A stretch of 64,000 nt of DNA, from positions 4,451,001-4,515,000 of the forward strand of contig NZ_CP136336.1 in the NCBI RefSeq assembly GCF_032681285.1, written 5' to 3'. The stretch is from Piscinibacter gummiphilus (GTDB taxonomy: Bacteria; Pseudomonadota; Gammaproteobacteria; Burkholderiales; Burkholderiaceae_C). The translations under genes and the position numbers were made by a program. The notes under the pieces are model-generated. The model made no database searches and was not told the origin of the DNA. It was given only the letters and a program-made list of their open reading frames with translations. Shown here piece by piece: positions 39,061-48,761 of this stretch (positions are counted from its first letter, which is position 1; every line of letters starts with the position of its first letter).

Positions 39061-39968
39061 AGCAGGGGCACCAGGTAGTGGTCGAGCAGCAAGGCCGCGA
39101 AGAGCAGCGACAGGTGCAGGATCGAGAAGCGGAAGGTGCTGCGGGCCAGCGCATCGGAGTAGTGGCGCCACAGGCGCCATGCGTAGCCGATGAACCCGGC
39201 GCCCAGCAGCACGGCCGACACGAGGTAGATCACGCCGCTCATGCCGAAGATGAACGGGAGCAGCGTCGCGGCGAAGAGCACGAAGGTGTAGAGCAGCACC
39301 TGCAGCCGGGTGAACTCGTTGCCGTGCGTGACGGGCAGCATGGGCAGGCCGGCACGGCGGTAGTCTTCGACGCGGTACAGCGCAAGCGCCCAGAAGTGCG
39401 GCGGCGTCCACAGGAAGATGATGAGGCACAGCATCAGCGCCTCGGGCCCCACCTCGCCGCGCATCGCGGCCCAGCCGAGCACCGGCGGCATGGCGCCCGA
39501 TGCGCCGCCGATCACGATGTTCTGCGGCGTCATCGGCTTGAGGACCACGGTGTAGATGACGGCGTAGCCGACGAAGGTGGCGAAGGTGAGCCACATGGTG
39601 AGCGGGTTCACGAGCCAGTACAGCAACGCGCTGCCGATGGCGCACAGCACGGCAGAGAAGACGAGCGTCTGCGTGTTCGTGAGTTCGCCCTTGGCAGTGG
39701 GCCGCCAGGCGGTGCGGGCCATCTTCGCGTCGATGCGCTGCTCGACGAGGCAGTTGAACGCGGCCGCCGCCGCGGCCACCAGCCAGATGCCGGCGGTGGC
39801 GGGCAGCACCACGCGCCAGTCGGGCAAGCCCGGCACGGCCAGCAGCATGCCGATCACGGCGCAGAAGACGATGAGCTGCACCACGCGCGGCTTGGTCAGC
39901 GCGTAGAACTGGCGGACCACCGACGCCTGTGCGGCAGCCGGGGCGGGGGAGCTGAGGGTTTCGGGCAT
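39057..39968 (-). CDS. ctaB: Protoheme IX farnesyltransferase (haem O synthase)
   Basis: 303 residues with about nine transmembrane helices. [17 protein letters not shown] and [19 protein letters not shown] with the Asp-rich prenyl-binding motif (N/DxxxD) identify the UbiA-superfamily haem O synthase; [26 protein letters not shown] is the second motif. It farnesylates haem B to haem O, the precursor of haem A. No cyoE is seen in the cyo cluster inside the window, so this enzyme may supply both oxidases. Confidence 0.96.
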   Translation of the reverse strand: MPETLSSPAPAAAQASVVRQFYALTKPRVVQLIVFCAVIGMLLAVPGLPDWRVVLPATAGIWLVAAAAAAFNCLVEQRIDAKMARTAWRPTAKGELTNTQTLVFSAVLCAIGSALLYWLVNPLTMWLTFATFVGYAVIYTVVLKPMTPQNIVIGGASGAMPPVLGWAAMRGEVGPEALMLCLIIFLWTPPHFWALALYRVEDYRRAGLPMLPVTHGNEFTRLQVLLYTFVLFAATLLPFIFGMSGVIYLVSAVLLGAGFIGYAWRLWRHYSDALARSTFRFSILHLSLLFAALLLDHYLVPLL

Positions 39969-39990
39969 GGCAGGAGGGGAATCCGCGATT

Positions 39991-41103
39991 TTACGAGGCG
40001 AGGCTTGCCTGCCGGGCGCGCACCACCACCACTGAAATCACGGTGATGAGCGCGGCGGCACCCGCGGTGTGCGCGAGCGCCGCCACCAGCGGCCAGCCGA
40101 GCACGACATTGCTCAGGCCGCTCATGAACTGCCAGACCGCGATCGCGAGCAAGGCGCCTGCAAAGCGGCGGTGAGCCAGTCCGCCGGCTTGGCGCAGGCC
40201 CCAGGCGACGAGCAGCATCAGGCTGAGCACGACCAACGCGCCCATGCGGTGCGTCACGTGGATGGCCGTCAGCGCGGCAAACGGCAGGTAGCCGCCGTCC
40301 TTTCCGGCCCCGAGCTCGCGCAGCACGGCGAAGCCATGTTCGAAGTCCATCGGCGGCCACCATTCCCCCTGGCAGGTGGGGAAGTCGCGGCAGGCGAGCA
40401 CTGCGTAATTGGTGCTGACCCAGCCGCCGAGCGCGATCTGCGCGACGCTCAGCAGCGCGAGCGCCCAGACGCCGATCTTCAATGCGGGCGACAGCCGCAG
40501 CGGCTTGCGCTCGTAGGCTTCACCTTGCACCGCCAGCAGCACCAGCAGGCCCATGCCACCCAGCAGGTGCAGCGTCACGATGGCGGGGTACAGCTTCATC
40601 GTGACCGTGAGCGCGCCGAACGCGCCCTGCAGGCACACCCACACCAGCGTGACGGTGGCCCACCAGGGCGACAGTGCGGCGTCGCCGCGCCGATGCGCAC
40701 GCCAGCTGCCCGCGGCCAACGCGATGATCAGCACGCCGACACCCGTGGCCAGGTAGCGGTGCACCATCTCCACCCAGGCCTTGCCGTGCGTGACCGGGCC
40801 GGTGGGCATCGCGGTCTGTGCGGCCTGGATGTCGGCATGCGCGCCCAGCGGGCTCGCGCTGCCGTAGCAGCCGGGCCAGTCGGGGCAGCCGAGGCCGGAA
40901 TCGGTGAGGCGCGTGAAGGCGCCGAAGATCACGAGGTCGAAGGTGAGAAAGAGCGTGAGCCAGGTCAGGGCACGCAGGCGCACGGCGGGCGTGGCGTGAC
41001 GATGCCGCCACCAGTTCCAAGCGAGCGCACCGCCCCCCAGCAGCAGGCCCACACCGGCCAGCCACAACACGGGGTCGAGGTTGTAGAGCGGCTGCGACGA
41101 CAC
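39991..41103 (-). CDS. ctaA: Haem A synthase (COX15/CtaA family)
   Basis: About 370 residues with eight transmembrane helices and conserved haem-ligand histidines in helices such as [32 protein letters not shown] and [34 protein letters not shown] carries the Cys pair of the extracytoplasmic loop. It oxidises haem O to haem A. A GTG at 41103 just after the upstream stop gives [14 protein letters not shown], close to family N-termini; a GTG at 41130 overlapping the upstream gene is the alternative. Confidence 0.93.
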   Translation of the reverse strand: MSSQPLYNLDPVLWLAGVGLLLGGGALAWNWWRHRHATPAVRLRALTWLTLFLTFDLVIFGAFTRLTDSGLGCPDWPGCYGSASPLGAHADIQAAQTAMPTGPVTHGKAWVEMVHRYLATGVGVLIIALAAGSWRAHRRGDAALSPWWATVTLVWVCLQGAFGALTVTMKLYPAIVTLHLLGGMGLLVLLAVQGEAYERKPLRLSPALKIGVWALALLSVAQIALGGWVSTNYAVLACRDFPTCQGEWWPPMDFEHGFAVLRELGAGKDGGYLPFAALTAIHVTHRMGALVVLSLMLLVAWGLRQAGGLAHRRFAGALLAIAVWQFMSGLSNVVLGWPLVAALAHTAGAAALITVISVVVVRARQASLAS

Positions 41104-41108
41104 GGCGC

Positions 41109-41807
41109 TCAACGACCCGCGGTGTCCCACGACGCCGAGGCGCGCAGGAGCTTCTCGATGTCACGCTTGAGCTTGGCGGCATCGGGGTTCGGCGGCACGC
41201 GCATCATCCAGTTGCCGAGCGGGTCGACGATGTAGAAGTGGTCTTCCAGCCGCTGGCCCGCCGCAGGCTCCAGCCACTTCGAGAGCGCCTCGGCGGGCAC
41301 GGCCAGCACGGTGGCGGCACCGGCGGCCTGCATCGCCTGCACGGCCTGCGCCCGGGCCGGCACGCCGTCGTGCACCAGCCAGACCTTGTCGAGCCGGTCT
41401 TTCTCGCGGCCGAGCGCTTCGCGCAACTGGCGCTGCAGCCAGAGGCGTTTTTCGCAGGCGCCGTCGCAGGCACCGCCGGCCACGGTCACGAGCAACCACT
41501 GCCCCTTCAGCGACGCCGGCACGACCGACTTGCCCTGCACGTCGGTCAAGGGCAGGTCGGCGGGAAGGGGGCGCTGCGGCTGCACCAGCTCGCTGTAGTT
41601 GGTACGCCCTTCGGGCCGGACCACGAAGTAGGTGAAGTAGGACGCGATCACCGGTGCCGCACACACGAGCAGCACCAGCAGCATCTTCAGCCGGCCGCTG
41701 GTGGTGCGCTTCTCGTCGAGCGAGGGCGCGGGCATCGAGTGCACGGTGAAGCTGAAGGCTTCACCGGCGTCGCTGGAAGCGGGGGCGGAGGAGTTGGAAC
41801 CAGACAT
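41109..41807 (-). CDS. SCO-like thioredoxin-fold membrane protein
   Basis: 232 residues. A cytosolic N-terminus of about 40 residues, one transmembrane helix (KMLLVLLVCAAPVIASYFTYFVV) and a periplasmic domain with VTVAGGACDGACEKRLWLQRQLR. The CDGAC places two Cys three residues apart as in SCO copper chaperones, and DHFYIVDPLGNWMMR resembles the SCO C-terminal region, without the usual His. It sits between SURF1 and ctaA in Burkholderiales cta operons and is probably an oxidase-assembly factor. Its start lies inside surf1 (47-base overlap). Confidence 0.75.
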   Translation of the reverse strand: MSGSNSSAPASSDAGEAFSFTVHSMPAPSLDEKRTTSGRLKMLLVLLVCAAPVIASYFTYFVVRPEGRTNYSELVQPQRPLPADLPLTDVQGKSVVPASLKGQWLLVTVAGGACDGACEKRLWLQRQLREALGREKDRLDKVWLVHDGVPARAQAVQAMQAAGAATVLAVPAEALSKWLEPAAGQRLEDHFYIVDPLGNWMMRVPPNPDAAKLKRDIEKLLRASASWDTAGR

Positions 41808-42510
41808 ACAAACCTGCCATCAAGGCGCACAGACCGAACCACTGGAAGGCGTAGCCGTAGTGCTTGTGAACATCGGCCGCGGGCCGCGGCCATTGGCGCA
41901 AGAGGCCGTCACCCTGGGGTGCGCCTTCGTCGCTCTGCAGAACCGTCCAGGGTCGAAGCGTCACGCCGAGCTCGCGCGAGTGATCGGCAAGCACGAGATT
42001 CTGCCGGATCGGCCCCGAGGCCGGCGCACCAGGGGCGAAGTCGAATAGACGCCCCGGCGCGGCGGCGAGCCACCCCTGGAGCTCGATCGCACCGGAAGGC
42101 GTGGCCACCGGCGGGACGTGGGTGCGGTCCTGCAGGTCGCGAGGCACCCAGCCTCGCTGCACCAGCACCGCATCGCCCGGCGCGATCAGCAGCGGCGTCA
42201 TCACGAAGAAGCCGGGGCGGCCGTTCATCTGGCGGTTGTCGAGGAAGACGGTCGCCTGGGCCAGCCATTCGCCACGCAGGACGACGGGCCGATGCAACTC
42301 GGCCTGCACCTGCTCATCGCCCTGCGGCAGGGTGTTCATGCGCAAGGGCGGCAGCGTTCCGCGTGTGTCGAGCGAGGCTTGCAGTGCTTCTTTCTGCGAC
42401 GCGCGGCTCAGCTGCCACACGCCCAGCCGCGCCGTCACGGCCATGCCCACGAGCGTGGCCACAAGCACGATCACCGCGCGCCGACGCGGGTCAGCCAGCC
42501 AGGAAGCCAT
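41761..42510 (-). CDS. SURF1 family cytochrome oxidase biogenesis protein
   Basis: 249 residues. Two transmembrane helices flank a periplasmic domain: N-terminal VIVLVATLVGMAVTARLGVWQLSRASQKEAL and C-terminal HYGYAFQWFGLCALMAGLYVWF, the SURF1 signatures. In between lie FLDNRQMNGRPGFFVMTPL and VLVQRGWVPRD. It is thought to help insert haem A into subunit I. It is the cytochrome c oxidase-linked copy; the other SURF1 at the left edge belongs to the cyo operon. Divergent from the small membrane protein at 42543. Confidence 0.93.
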   Translation of the reverse strand: MASWLADPRRRAVIVLVATLVGMAVTARLGVWQLSRASQKEALQASLDTRGTLPPLRMNTLPQGDEQVQAELHRPVVLRGEWLAQATVFLDNRQMNGRPGFFVMTPLLIAPGDAVLVQRGWVPRDLQDRTHVPPVATPSGAIELQGWLAAAPGRLFDFAPGAPASGPIRQNLVLADHSRELGVTLRPWTVLQSDEGAPQGDGLLRQWPRPAADVHKHYGYAFQWFGLCALMAGLYVWFQLLRPRFQRRR

Positions 42511-42542
42511 CGCCGCAGGACCGGGTGGAATAATGGTTGACC

Positions 42543-42764
42543 ATGAAGTACTTCATTGCCGCAGCCCTCGTGCTCATCATTGGGGCCCTGGCCTCCGCGG
42601 GCGTGTTCATGATGCGCGACGGCCGTGACGGCAAACCCAAGACCTCGAACATGATGCGAGCCCTCGCGCTGCGTGTCGGTCTGTCGATCCTGCTGTTTCT
42701 GTGCATCCTGCTCGCCTACAAGATGGGCTGGATCCGACCCACGGGGATTCCGATCGAGCGCTGA
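42543..42764 (+). CDS. DUF2909 twin-transmembrane small protein
   Basis: 73 residues with two helices (FIAAALVLIIGALASAGVFMM and LRVGLSILLFLCILLAYKMGW) separated by a basic loop. This small membrane protein is usually found between ctaE and SURF1 in betaproteobacteria; its function is unknown. ATG 42543 is chosen over a TTG six bases upstream. It is on the opposite strand to the surrounding cta genes and ends at a terminator shared with ctaE. Confidence 0.8.
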   Translation: MKYFIAAALVLIIGALASAGVFMMRDGRDGKPKTSNMMRALALRVGLSILLFLCILLAYKMGWIRPTGIPIER

Positions 42765-42787
42765 GGTTCCACTCTCGCTCCAAAGCA

Positions 42788-42811
42788 AAAGAGCGCCGCG
42801 AGGCGCTCTTT
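42788..42811. terminator. Bidirectional rho-independent terminator
   Basis: AAAGAGCGCC-GCGA-GGCGCTCTTT is a perfect 10-bp stem with A/T ends placed between the convergent DUF2909 gene and ctaE, so the ctaCDGE transcript may end here, ahead of the separately promoted SURF1-ctaA-ctaB-SCO genes. Confidence 0.85.
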
Positions 42812-42831
42812 CTGCATCTGGATCCGTGGAC

Positions 42832-43716
42832 TCAGAGCCAGTACACCACCACGTACAGGCCGAGCCACACGACGTCGACGAAGTGCCAGTACCAGGCGGC
42901 GCCTTCGAAACCGAAGTGACGCTGCGGGGTGAAATGGCCCTTGTGCAGGCGCAGCGTGATGAAGAGCAGCATCAGGGCGCCCACGCACACGTGGAAGCCG
43001 TGGAAGCCCGTCAGCATGTAGAAGGTCGAACCATAGACGCCCGAATTGAGCTTCAGGTTCAGGTCCTTGTACGCGTGCATGTACTCGTAGGCCTGGAAGC
43101 CGAGGAAGGTGGCACCCAGGATCACCGTGATCCACATCCACAGGATCGTCTTGCTGCGTTGGCCGGCGATCAGCGCGTGGTGCGCGATCGTCAGCGTGAC
43201 GCCCGAGGTCAGCAGCAGCGCCGTGTTGATGGTCGGGATCGGCCACGGGCCCATCACCGCAAACGGCTCGACGGTGCCAGCCGGTGCGCCGGTGGTGCCC
43301 GGCACGGAGCTCGGCCAGAAGGCCTTGAAGTCGGGCCACAGCAGTGCGTTCTCGAGGCTGCCCAGGCTCGGCACCGAGTGGATGCGGGCCCAGTACAGCG
43401 CGCCGAAGAAGGCGCCGAAGAACATGACTTCCGAGAAGATGAACCAGCTCATGCTCCAGCGGTACGACACGTCGATGCGGTCGCTGTAGAGACCGCCTTC
43501 GCTTTCGCGGATGGCGTCACCGAACCACTGCTTGAGCACGAAGGCCCACCACAGCAGGCCGAAGAGCACGAAGTAGGCGCCCCAGCCGTGGCCGTTGATC
43601 CACTGGCCTGCGCCGAGGATCACCATGAAGAGGCCGATCGAGGCCATCACGGGGTGCCGCGAAGGGGCGGGAACGAAGTAGTGAGGGGCGTGCCCCGGGG
43701 TTGTCGCTGCCGACAT
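42832..43716 (-). CDS. ctaE: Cytochrome c oxidase subunit III
   Basis: 294 residues with seven helices. HYFVPAPSRHPVMASIGLF at the N-terminus, SWFIFSEVMFFGAFFGALYW, and FYMLTGFHGFHVCVGALML with WHFVDVVWLGLYVVVYWL are COX3 signatures. It stabilises subunit I and proton uptake. ATG 43716 has GTAGGAGAAAAC upstream; the open frame to 43803 is ignored. It is preceded by DUF2970 and ctaG. Confidence 0.96.
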   Translation of the reverse strand: MSAATTPGHAPHYFVPAPSRHPVMASIGLFMVILGAGQWINGHGWGAYFVLFGLLWWAFVLKQWFGDAIRESEGGLYSDRIDVSYRWSMSWFIFSEVMFFGAFFGALYWARIHSVPSLGSLENALLWPDFKAFWPSSVPGTTGAPAGTVEPFAVMGPWPIPTINTALLLTSGVTLTIAHHALIAGQRSKTILWMWITVILGATFLGFQAYEYMHAYKDLNLKLNSGVYGSTFYMLTGFHGFHVCVGALMLLFITLRLHKGHFTPQRHFGFEGAAWYWHFVDVVWLGLYVVVYWL

Positions 43717-43772
43717 GTTTTCTCCTACGGATCGGATCTCTTGTGAATCTGACTCTTCTTTCGAGCGACGCC

Positions 43773-44006
43773 CTAGGCGGCGACCCCGCTCGACAACACC
43801 CAACGCACGATCAACACCAATGCCACGATGAACACCAACGCAGCGATCACGCCCGCGATGATGACGTGCACCGGGTTCAACTGCGCCATGTCCTTCTCGT
43901 GCTCGGCGGACTTGCGAACGCCGAAGAACGACCAGCCCACCGCACGCAGCGTCTGGCCGAACGAACCTTTTCGCTTGACCGCGTCTTTGAGGCCGTCGGA
44001 CGTCAT
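43773..44006 (-). CDS. DUF2970 small membrane protein
   Basis: 77 residues. TLRAVGWSFFGVRKSAEHEKDMAQLNP is the DUF2970 signature and is followed by a single transmembrane helix (VIIAGVIAALVFIVALVLIV). It is conserved between ctaG and ctaE in betaproteobacteria; its role is unknown but probably linked to oxidase assembly. The ATG at 44006 overlaps the ctaG stop by ATGA. Confidence 0.85.
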   Translation of the reverse strand: MTSDGLKDAVKRKGSFGQTLRAVGWSFFGVRKSAEHEKDMAQLNPVHVIIAGVIAALVFIVALVLIVRWVLSSGVAA

Positions 44007-44605
44007 GACTGCGGCTCCCGCTCTTGTGTCTTCACCGGTGCCGCCACCTTGCCGCCGACCTCGAAGAAGGTGTACGACAAAGTGATGGTCTTCACGTCCT
44101 TCGGCAGCTTCGGGTCGATCACGAACACCACCGGCCACTGCCTGCTTTCACCCGGCTTCAGCGTGTATTCGTTGAAGCAGAAACATTCGAGCTTGTTGAA
44201 GTGCGGCGTGGCCTGCTTGGGTGCGTAGCTGGGAATCGCCTGCGCCGCCATCGTGCGGTTCTGGATGTTCTTGAATTCGTACATCACGGTGGTCAACTCA
44301 CCGGGGTGCACGTCCACATAGCGCTTGGCGGGTTTGAAGTCCCACGGGCCACGCGCGTTGGCGTCGAACTCGACCGTCACGATGCGCGAGGTGTCGACCT
44401 GCGTGTTGGCCGGCGTCGCCTTCGAGTTGCCGGGAACGGCCTTCTCGCTGACCGACAGCACATTGATGCCGAGCGCGGTGCAGATCGCGCGGTACATCGG
44501 CACCAGCGCGTAACCGAAGCCGAACATCAGCAGCGCCACGACTGCGAGCTTGCCCACCATGCGGCGGTTGTCGAGCAGCAGCGAAGCGCGACGGCCCTGG
44601 CTCAT
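44003..44605 (-). CDS. ctaG: Cytochrome c oxidase assembly protein CtaG (Cox11)
   Basis: 200 residues. One N-terminal helix (KLAVVALLMFGFGYALVPMYRAICTALG) and a periplasmic Ig-like domain with the copper motif KLECFCFNEYTLKPGE. Cox11 delivers copper to CuB in subunit I. The stop overlaps DUF2970. It follows the 36-residue protein by one base between its start and that gene's stop. Confidence 0.95.
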   Translation of the reverse strand: MSQGRRASLLLDNRRMVGKLAVVALLMFGFGYALVPMYRAICTALGINVLSVSEKAVPGNSKATPANTQVDTSRIVTVEFDANARGPWDFKPAKRYVDVHPGELTTVMYEFKNIQNRTMAAQAIPSYAPKQATPHFNKLECFCFNEYTLKPGESRQWPVVFVIDPKLPKDVKTITLSYTFFEVGGKVAAPVKTQEREPQS

Positions 44606-44606
44606 C

Positions 44607-44717
44607 TCAGTGGCCCAGGAACACCATGCGGGCCATGAACCCGAGGAAGAAGACGAGCGCGACCGACGCCAGGATCAGGCCCAGCTTGCGGTTGTTCTTC
44701 TTCTGCTCTGGCGTCAT
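44607..44717 (-). CDS. Cytochrome oxidase small assembly protein, 36 residues
   Basis: A short frame from ATG 44717 to TGA 44607 encodes MTPEQKKNNRKLGLILASV followed by the rest of one transmembrane helix ending MARMVFLGH. A basic N-terminus and a single helix between ctaD and ctaG match the small oxidase assembly protein annotated there in other Burkholderiales. It is close to both neighbours (19 bases from ctaD's stop, 1 base from the ctaG start). Confidence 0.8.
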   Translation of the reverse strand: MTPEQKKNNRKLGLILASVALVFFLGFMARMVFLGH

Positions 44718-44736
44718 GGCGTCATCCGGAGGTTGA

Positions 44737-46374
44737 TCAGCCGATCACCTTGGTGGCCGAGGCGTTCAGCTTCGGCGGCGTCTCGAAGGTGTGGAACGGG
44801 GCCGGCGACGGCACTTCCCACTCCAGGCCTTCAGCGGCTTCCCACGGCTTCTGGGGAGCCTTCTCACCCTTGCCACGCATCGCGGGGAAGACCACGAAGA
44901 GCAGGAAATACACCTGCATCAGGCCGAAGCCGAAGGCACCCACGGTCGCCAGCGCGTTGAAGTCGGCGAACTGCATCGGGTAGTCGGCATAACGGCGCGG
45001 CATGCCGGCGAGACCCAGGAAGTGCATCGGGAAGAAGGTGACGTTGAAGAAGATCAACGAGCCCCAGAAGTGGATCTTGCCGCGCGTCTCGGAGTACATC
45101 ACGCCGGTCCACTTGGGCGCCCAGTAGTAGTAGCCGGCGAACATCGCGTACAGCGAGCCGGCCACCAGCACGTAGTGGAAGTGCGCCACGACGTAATAGG
45201 TGTCCTGCAGCTGGATGTCGATCGGCGCCACCGACAGGATCAGGCCGGTGAAGCCACCCATGGTGAACACGAAGATGAAGCCCACCGCGAAGAGCATCGG
45301 CGTCTCGAAGGTCATCGAGCCGCGCCACATCGTCGCGATCCAGTTGAACACCTTCACGCCCGTGGGGATCGCGATCAGCATGGTCGCGTACATGAAGAAG
45401 AGCTGGCCCGTCACCGGCATGCCGGTCGTGAACATGTGGTGCGCCCACACGATGAACGACAGGATGGCGATCGACGAGGTGGCGTACACCATCGAGGTGT
45501 AGCCGAAGAGGCGCTTGCGGGCGAAGGCCGGCACGATGTGGCTCACGATGCCGAAGGCCGGCAGGATCATGATGTACACCTCGGGATGGCCGAAGAACCA
45601 GAAGATGTGCTGGTACATCACCGGGTCGCCGCCGCCGGCGGGGTTGAAGAACGCGGTGCCGAAGTGGCGGTCGGTCAGCGTCATCGTGATGGCGCCGGCG
45701 AGCACCGGCATCACCGCGATCAGCAGGTAGGCCGTGATGAGCCAGGTCCAGCAGAACATCGGCATCTTCATCAGCGTCATGCCGGGCGCGCGCATGTTGA
45801 GGATGGTCACGATGATGTTGATCGAGCCCATGATCGACGAGGCGCCGAGGATGTGCATCGCAAAGATGCCGGCGTCCATCGACGGGCCCATCTGCAGCGT
45901 GAGCGGCGCGTAAAGCGTCCAGCCCGCGGCGGGCGCGCCACCGGGCATGAAGAACGAGGCCACGAGCATGATGCCGGCCGGGATCAACAGCCAGAAGCTC
46001 AGGTTGTTCATCCGCGCGAAGGCCATGTCGGCCGCGCCGATCTGCAGCGGGATCATCCAGTTCGCGAAGCCCACGAAGGCCGGCATGATGGCGCCGAACA
46101 CCATGATCAGGCCGTGCATGGTGGTGAGCTGGTTGAAGAGCTGCGGGTTCACGATCTGCAGCCCGGGCTGGAACAGCTCGGCGCGGATCAGGAGCGCCAG
46201 CACGCCGCCAAACAGGAACATCGTGAAGCTGAACAGCAGGTACAGCGTGCCGATGTCCTTGTGGTTGGTGGCAAACACCCAGCGACGCCAGCCATGCGGG
46301 TGGTGGTCGTCATGCGCGTGGTCATGGCCGTGGTCGCCGGCCGCGTGGCCGTGGGGATCGAGTACAGCACTCAT
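44737..46374 (-). CDS. ctaD: Cytochrome c oxidase subunit I
   Basis: 545 residues with twelve helices. A His/Asp-rich leader precedes [17 protein letters not shown]; catalytic motifs are [30 protein letters not shown] (CuB His and Tyr), [12 protein letters not shown] and [17 protein letters not shown] (haem ligands). The haem a/a3-CuB subunit of the terminal oxidase in the inner membrane. It differs from the 668-residue CyoB by length and by context. The gene lies 32 bases after ctaC. Confidence 0.97.
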   Translation of the reverse strand: MSAVLDPHGHAAGDHGHDHAHDDHHPHGWRRWVFATNHKDIGTLYLLFSFTMFLFGGVLALLIRAELFQPGLQIVNPQLFNQLTTMHGLIMVFGAIMPAFVGFANWMIPLQIGAADMAFARMNNLSFWLLIPAGIMLVASFFMPGGAPAAGWTLYAPLTLQMGPSMDAGIFAMHILGASSIMGSINIIVTILNMRAPGMTLMKMPMFCWTWLITAYLLIAVMPVLAGAITMTLTDRHFGTAFFNPAGGGDPVMYQHIFWFFGHPEVYIMILPAFGIVSHIVPAFARKRLFGYTSMVYATSSIAILSFIVWAHHMFTTGMPVTGQLFFMYATMLIAIPTGVKVFNWIATMWRGSMTFETPMLFAVGFIFVFTMGGFTGLILSVAPIDIQLQDTYYVVAHFHYVLVAGSLYAMFAGYYYWAPKWTGVMYSETRGKIHFWGSLIFFNVTFFPMHFLGLAGMPRRYADYPMQFADFNALATVGAFGFGLMQVYFLLFVVFPAMRGKGEKAPQKPWEAAEGLEWEVPSPAPFHTFETPPKLNASATKVIG

Positions 46375-46406
46375 GTGTCTTCCTTTGGGGCGCGGTGTTC
46401 TGGGAA

Positions 46407-47594
46407 TTACTTGCGGGCGGCCGTGACGTCAGCCGGCTGCACGATCTGGCCGGTCTTGTTGGACCAGGCGTTCTTCGTGTAGGTCACGACGGCGGCGATG
46501 TCGGTGTCGCTCAGCTGCTTCCACGAGGGCATCGCTCCGTTGGCGGCGCCGTTGAGCAGGATCGCGAGCTGCTTGTTCTTGTCGGCGTCGAGCACGATCG
46601 GCGAGGCGTCGAGCGGCTTGATCGGGCCGGCACCCTTGCCGGTGGGCTGGTGGCAGGCGGCGCAGTTGGCGGCGTAGACCTTCTCGCCGCGGGCGGCCAG
46701 CTCGGGCAGCGCCCAGACCTTGGTCGGGTCGTCGGCCTTGGCGGCCATTTCCTTCTGCTTGCCTTCGACCCACTTGGTGTAGTCGGCCTGCGACAGCACC
46801 TTCACGTGGATCGGCATGTAGGCGTGTTCCTTGCCGCACAGCTCGGCGCACTGGCCGTAGAAGTCGCCGGTCTTCTCGGCGCGGAACCAGGTGTCGCGCA
46901 CGAAGCCGGGGATCGCGTCCTGCTTGATGCCGAAGGCCGGCACCATGAAGGCGTGGATCACGTCGGAAGCGGTGGTGATGATACGGATCTTCTTGTCGAC
47001 CGGCACCACGAGCGGGTTGTCGACCTTGAGCAGGTAGTCGTCGCCAGAGGGCTTGCCGGAGTCGGACATCTCGCGCTGGGCGACGTCGAGCGTGGAGAGG
47101 AAGCCGATGCCCTCGCCTTCACCCTTCAGGTAGTCGTAGCCCCACTTCCACTGGATGCCGGTGGCCTTGATGGTGATGTCGGCGGAGCTGGTGTCCTTCA
47201 TGGCGACCACGGCCTTGGTGGCCGGCAGCGCCATCAGGATCACGATGATGAAGGGCACCACCGTCCAGGCGATCTCGACCTTCACGCTCTCATGGAAGTT
47301 CGAGGCCTTGGCGCCCTTGGACTTGCGGTGCTTGAAGATCGAATAGAACATGACGCCGAAGACGGCGACGAAGATCACCAGGCAGACGATCAGCATGAAG
47401 TTGTGCAACCACTGCTGCTCGGCGGCGATCTTGGTGACCGGGGGATGCAGGTCCAGCTGATTCACCGCCGGGCCGCCCGGCAGGTTGTTGACGGCCATCG
47501 CGGCCGTGCCGGCCAGCGCGGTACACGCCGCCACGCAGGTCTGCCCCGCCCTCCGGGCAAAAGACTGCCACAGTGATTTCGTCGTCTTCATCAT
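46407..47594 (-). CDS. ctaC: Cytochrome c oxidase subunit II with fused cytochrome c domain
   Basis: About 395 residues. A signal peptide (cleavage near AAMA-VN), two transmembrane helices, the cupredoxin domain with the complete CuA site ([18 protein letters not shown]), and a C-terminal cytochrome c domain with CAACH haem-binding motif and an axial Met in GAMPSW. This is the caa3-type arrangement, with electrons entering via the fused cytochrome. Two ATGs (47594, 47591) are possible starts and a TTG at 47612 is open. First gene of the cta cluster, behind a 5' leader of about 185 bases. Confidence 0.95.
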   Translation of the reverse strand: MMKTTKSLWQSFARRAGQTCVAACTALAGTAAMAVNNLPGGPAVNQLDLHPPVTKIAAEQQWLHNFMLIVCLVIFVAVFGVMFYSIFKHRKSKGAKASNFHESVKVEIAWTVVPFIIVILMALPATKAVVAMKDTSSADITIKATGIQWKWGYDYLKGEGEGIGFLSTLDVAQREMSDSGKPSGDDYLLKVDNPLVVPVDKKIRIITTASDVIHAFMVPAFGIKQDAIPGFVRDTWFRAEKTGDFYGQCAELCGKEHAYMPIHVKVLSQADYTKWVEGKQKEMAAKADDPTKVWALPELAARGEKVYAANCAACHQPTGKGAGPIKPLDASPIVLDADKNKQLAILLNGAANGAMPSWKQLSDTDIAAVVTYTKNAWSNKTGQIVQPADVTAARK

Positions 47595-47788
47595 GGTCGT
47601 TTCAGTTTTCAAGAATCACATCGAAGCGGGTTCGCGCGCCTGCCATCGCATCGACGACTTGCCTGGGTCGTCGAGGCATTGCATGGGGTGGAAGTCGAAA
47701 CGGGGCCGGTGTCCCTGTTTCCGTGGGACCCCGAGAGACCTACGGCGCGCAAGTACCCCCGGGCGGACCTGCATTTTTCAAGCCCACA

Positions 47789-47818
47789 AGTTTAGCGCAC
47801 CGCGTTGAGCTGTCTCAA
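47789..47818 (-). promoter_or_regulatory. Candidate sigma-70 promoter of ctaC
   Basis: On the minus strand TTGAGA (47813-47818) and TAAACT (47789-47794) are separated by 18 bases, a fair -35/-10 pair. Transcription would start near 47782 and leave a leader of about 185 bases before ctaC. The promoter begins 8 bases after the end of the methyltransferase gene. Nothing else clear is seen in the 231-base gap. Confidence 0.4.
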
Positions 47819-47825
47819 ACCGGGC

Positions 47826-48737
47826 TCACGCTTTGGGCGGCCTGGTGCGGACCATGGCACGCATGTCGTCGACCGAGACGCGGGTCTCGGCCGCCAGCGG
47901 TGCACGCGGGGCGGCCTTGAAGGCATGCCCGTAGGCGATTTCGAAGTCGAGGTAGATGCGGCCGTCGGGCCGAGCCAGGCTCTCGAGTTCGGCCAGCAGG
48001 CGTTGGCGCCAGCGCGGCGTGCGAAGCCCGGCGTAGCGCTGCGGCGACGCGTTCGCACCGAGGGTGCGCAACTCCTTCAGGAGCGCCTCGGCGCTGTCCC
48101 AGCTCAGGGTCAGAACCTCCTGGTCCATCACCGGGTCGGCGAAGCCTGCCTGAACCAGCATGTCGCCGAGGTCGTGCATGTCGACGAAGTCGGCCAGTGG
48201 TGCCCCCCAGCCCATGCGGGCGTAGATCTCGTTCAGCGCTCGCAGGCTGCCCGGCCCGAGACACGAGAACATGACGAAGCCATCGGCCGCCAGCAGCCGC
48301 TGCCACTGCGCCACCAGCCGTGCGGGGTCGACCACCGCATGCAGCATCATGTTGGCCCACAGAAGCTGCACGCTCGCCGGTGCCACCGCCTCTGGTGCCA
48401 CCGTCTCGACGGTCGTCCCGCGCCAGCGTCGGGGCGACCACCACGGCGTCGCCCTCTTCTGCTCCCCATGCGCCTGCAAGGCCTCGGTCGGCTCGACCGC
48501 CAGATGGCGCGCCTGCGGGTAGGCCTTCAGCAACAGCTCCGTGCTGCCGCCGCCGAACGCCCACCAGTCCAGCACGACCTGCGGCTGCACACGGATGAAC
48601 GAGAGCCGATCGGCCATGCGCCGCGCGACTTCGGCGTGCAGCCAGGGCGCTTCGGGCGCGTGCGCCTGGCGGCGCAGCCAGGCTTGCACGCTCGCCGGGT
48701 CGAGCTGTCGAGCGGTCGAGGCAGGGGGCGTGCTCAT
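47826..48737 (-). CDS. BioC-like SAM-dependent methyltransferase
   Basis: 303 residues. The N-terminus SARQLDPASVQAWLRR-like region and VLDWWAFGGGSTELLLKAYPQ (degenerate SAM motif I), QLLWANMMLHAVVDPARLVAQWQRLLAADGFVMFSCLGPGSLRAL and the LQEL-type C-terminus (EVLTLSWDSAEALLKELRTLGAN) follow malonyl-ACP O-methyltransferase BioC. Motif I lacks the usual GxGxG, so SAM binding or activity could be altered. No biotin gene is adjacent. The ATG at 48737 is 24 bases from the divergent comF start. Confidence 0.7.
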   Translation of the reverse strand: MSTPPASTARQLDPASVQAWLRRQAHAPEAPWLHAEVARRMADRLSFIRVQPQVVLDWWAFGGGSTELLLKAYPQARHLAVEPTEALQAHGEQKRATPWWSPRRWRGTTVETVAPEAVAPASVQLLWANMMLHAVVDPARLVAQWQRLLAADGFVMFSCLGPGSLRALNEIYARMGWGAPLADFVDMHDLGDMLVQAGFADPVMDQEVLTLSWDSAEALLKELRTLGANASPQRYAGLRTPRWRQRLLAELESLARPDGRIYLDFEIAYGHAFKAAPRAPLAAETRVSVDDMRAMVRTRPPKA

Positions 48738-48761
48738 GAGGTGGGGCAGTATATTGAGCCG

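Noticed and set aside
44791..46482. 563-codon plus-strand frame over ctaD
   Set aside because: It is antisense to ctaD, a clear cytochrome oxidase subunit I; the product has no recognisable domain.
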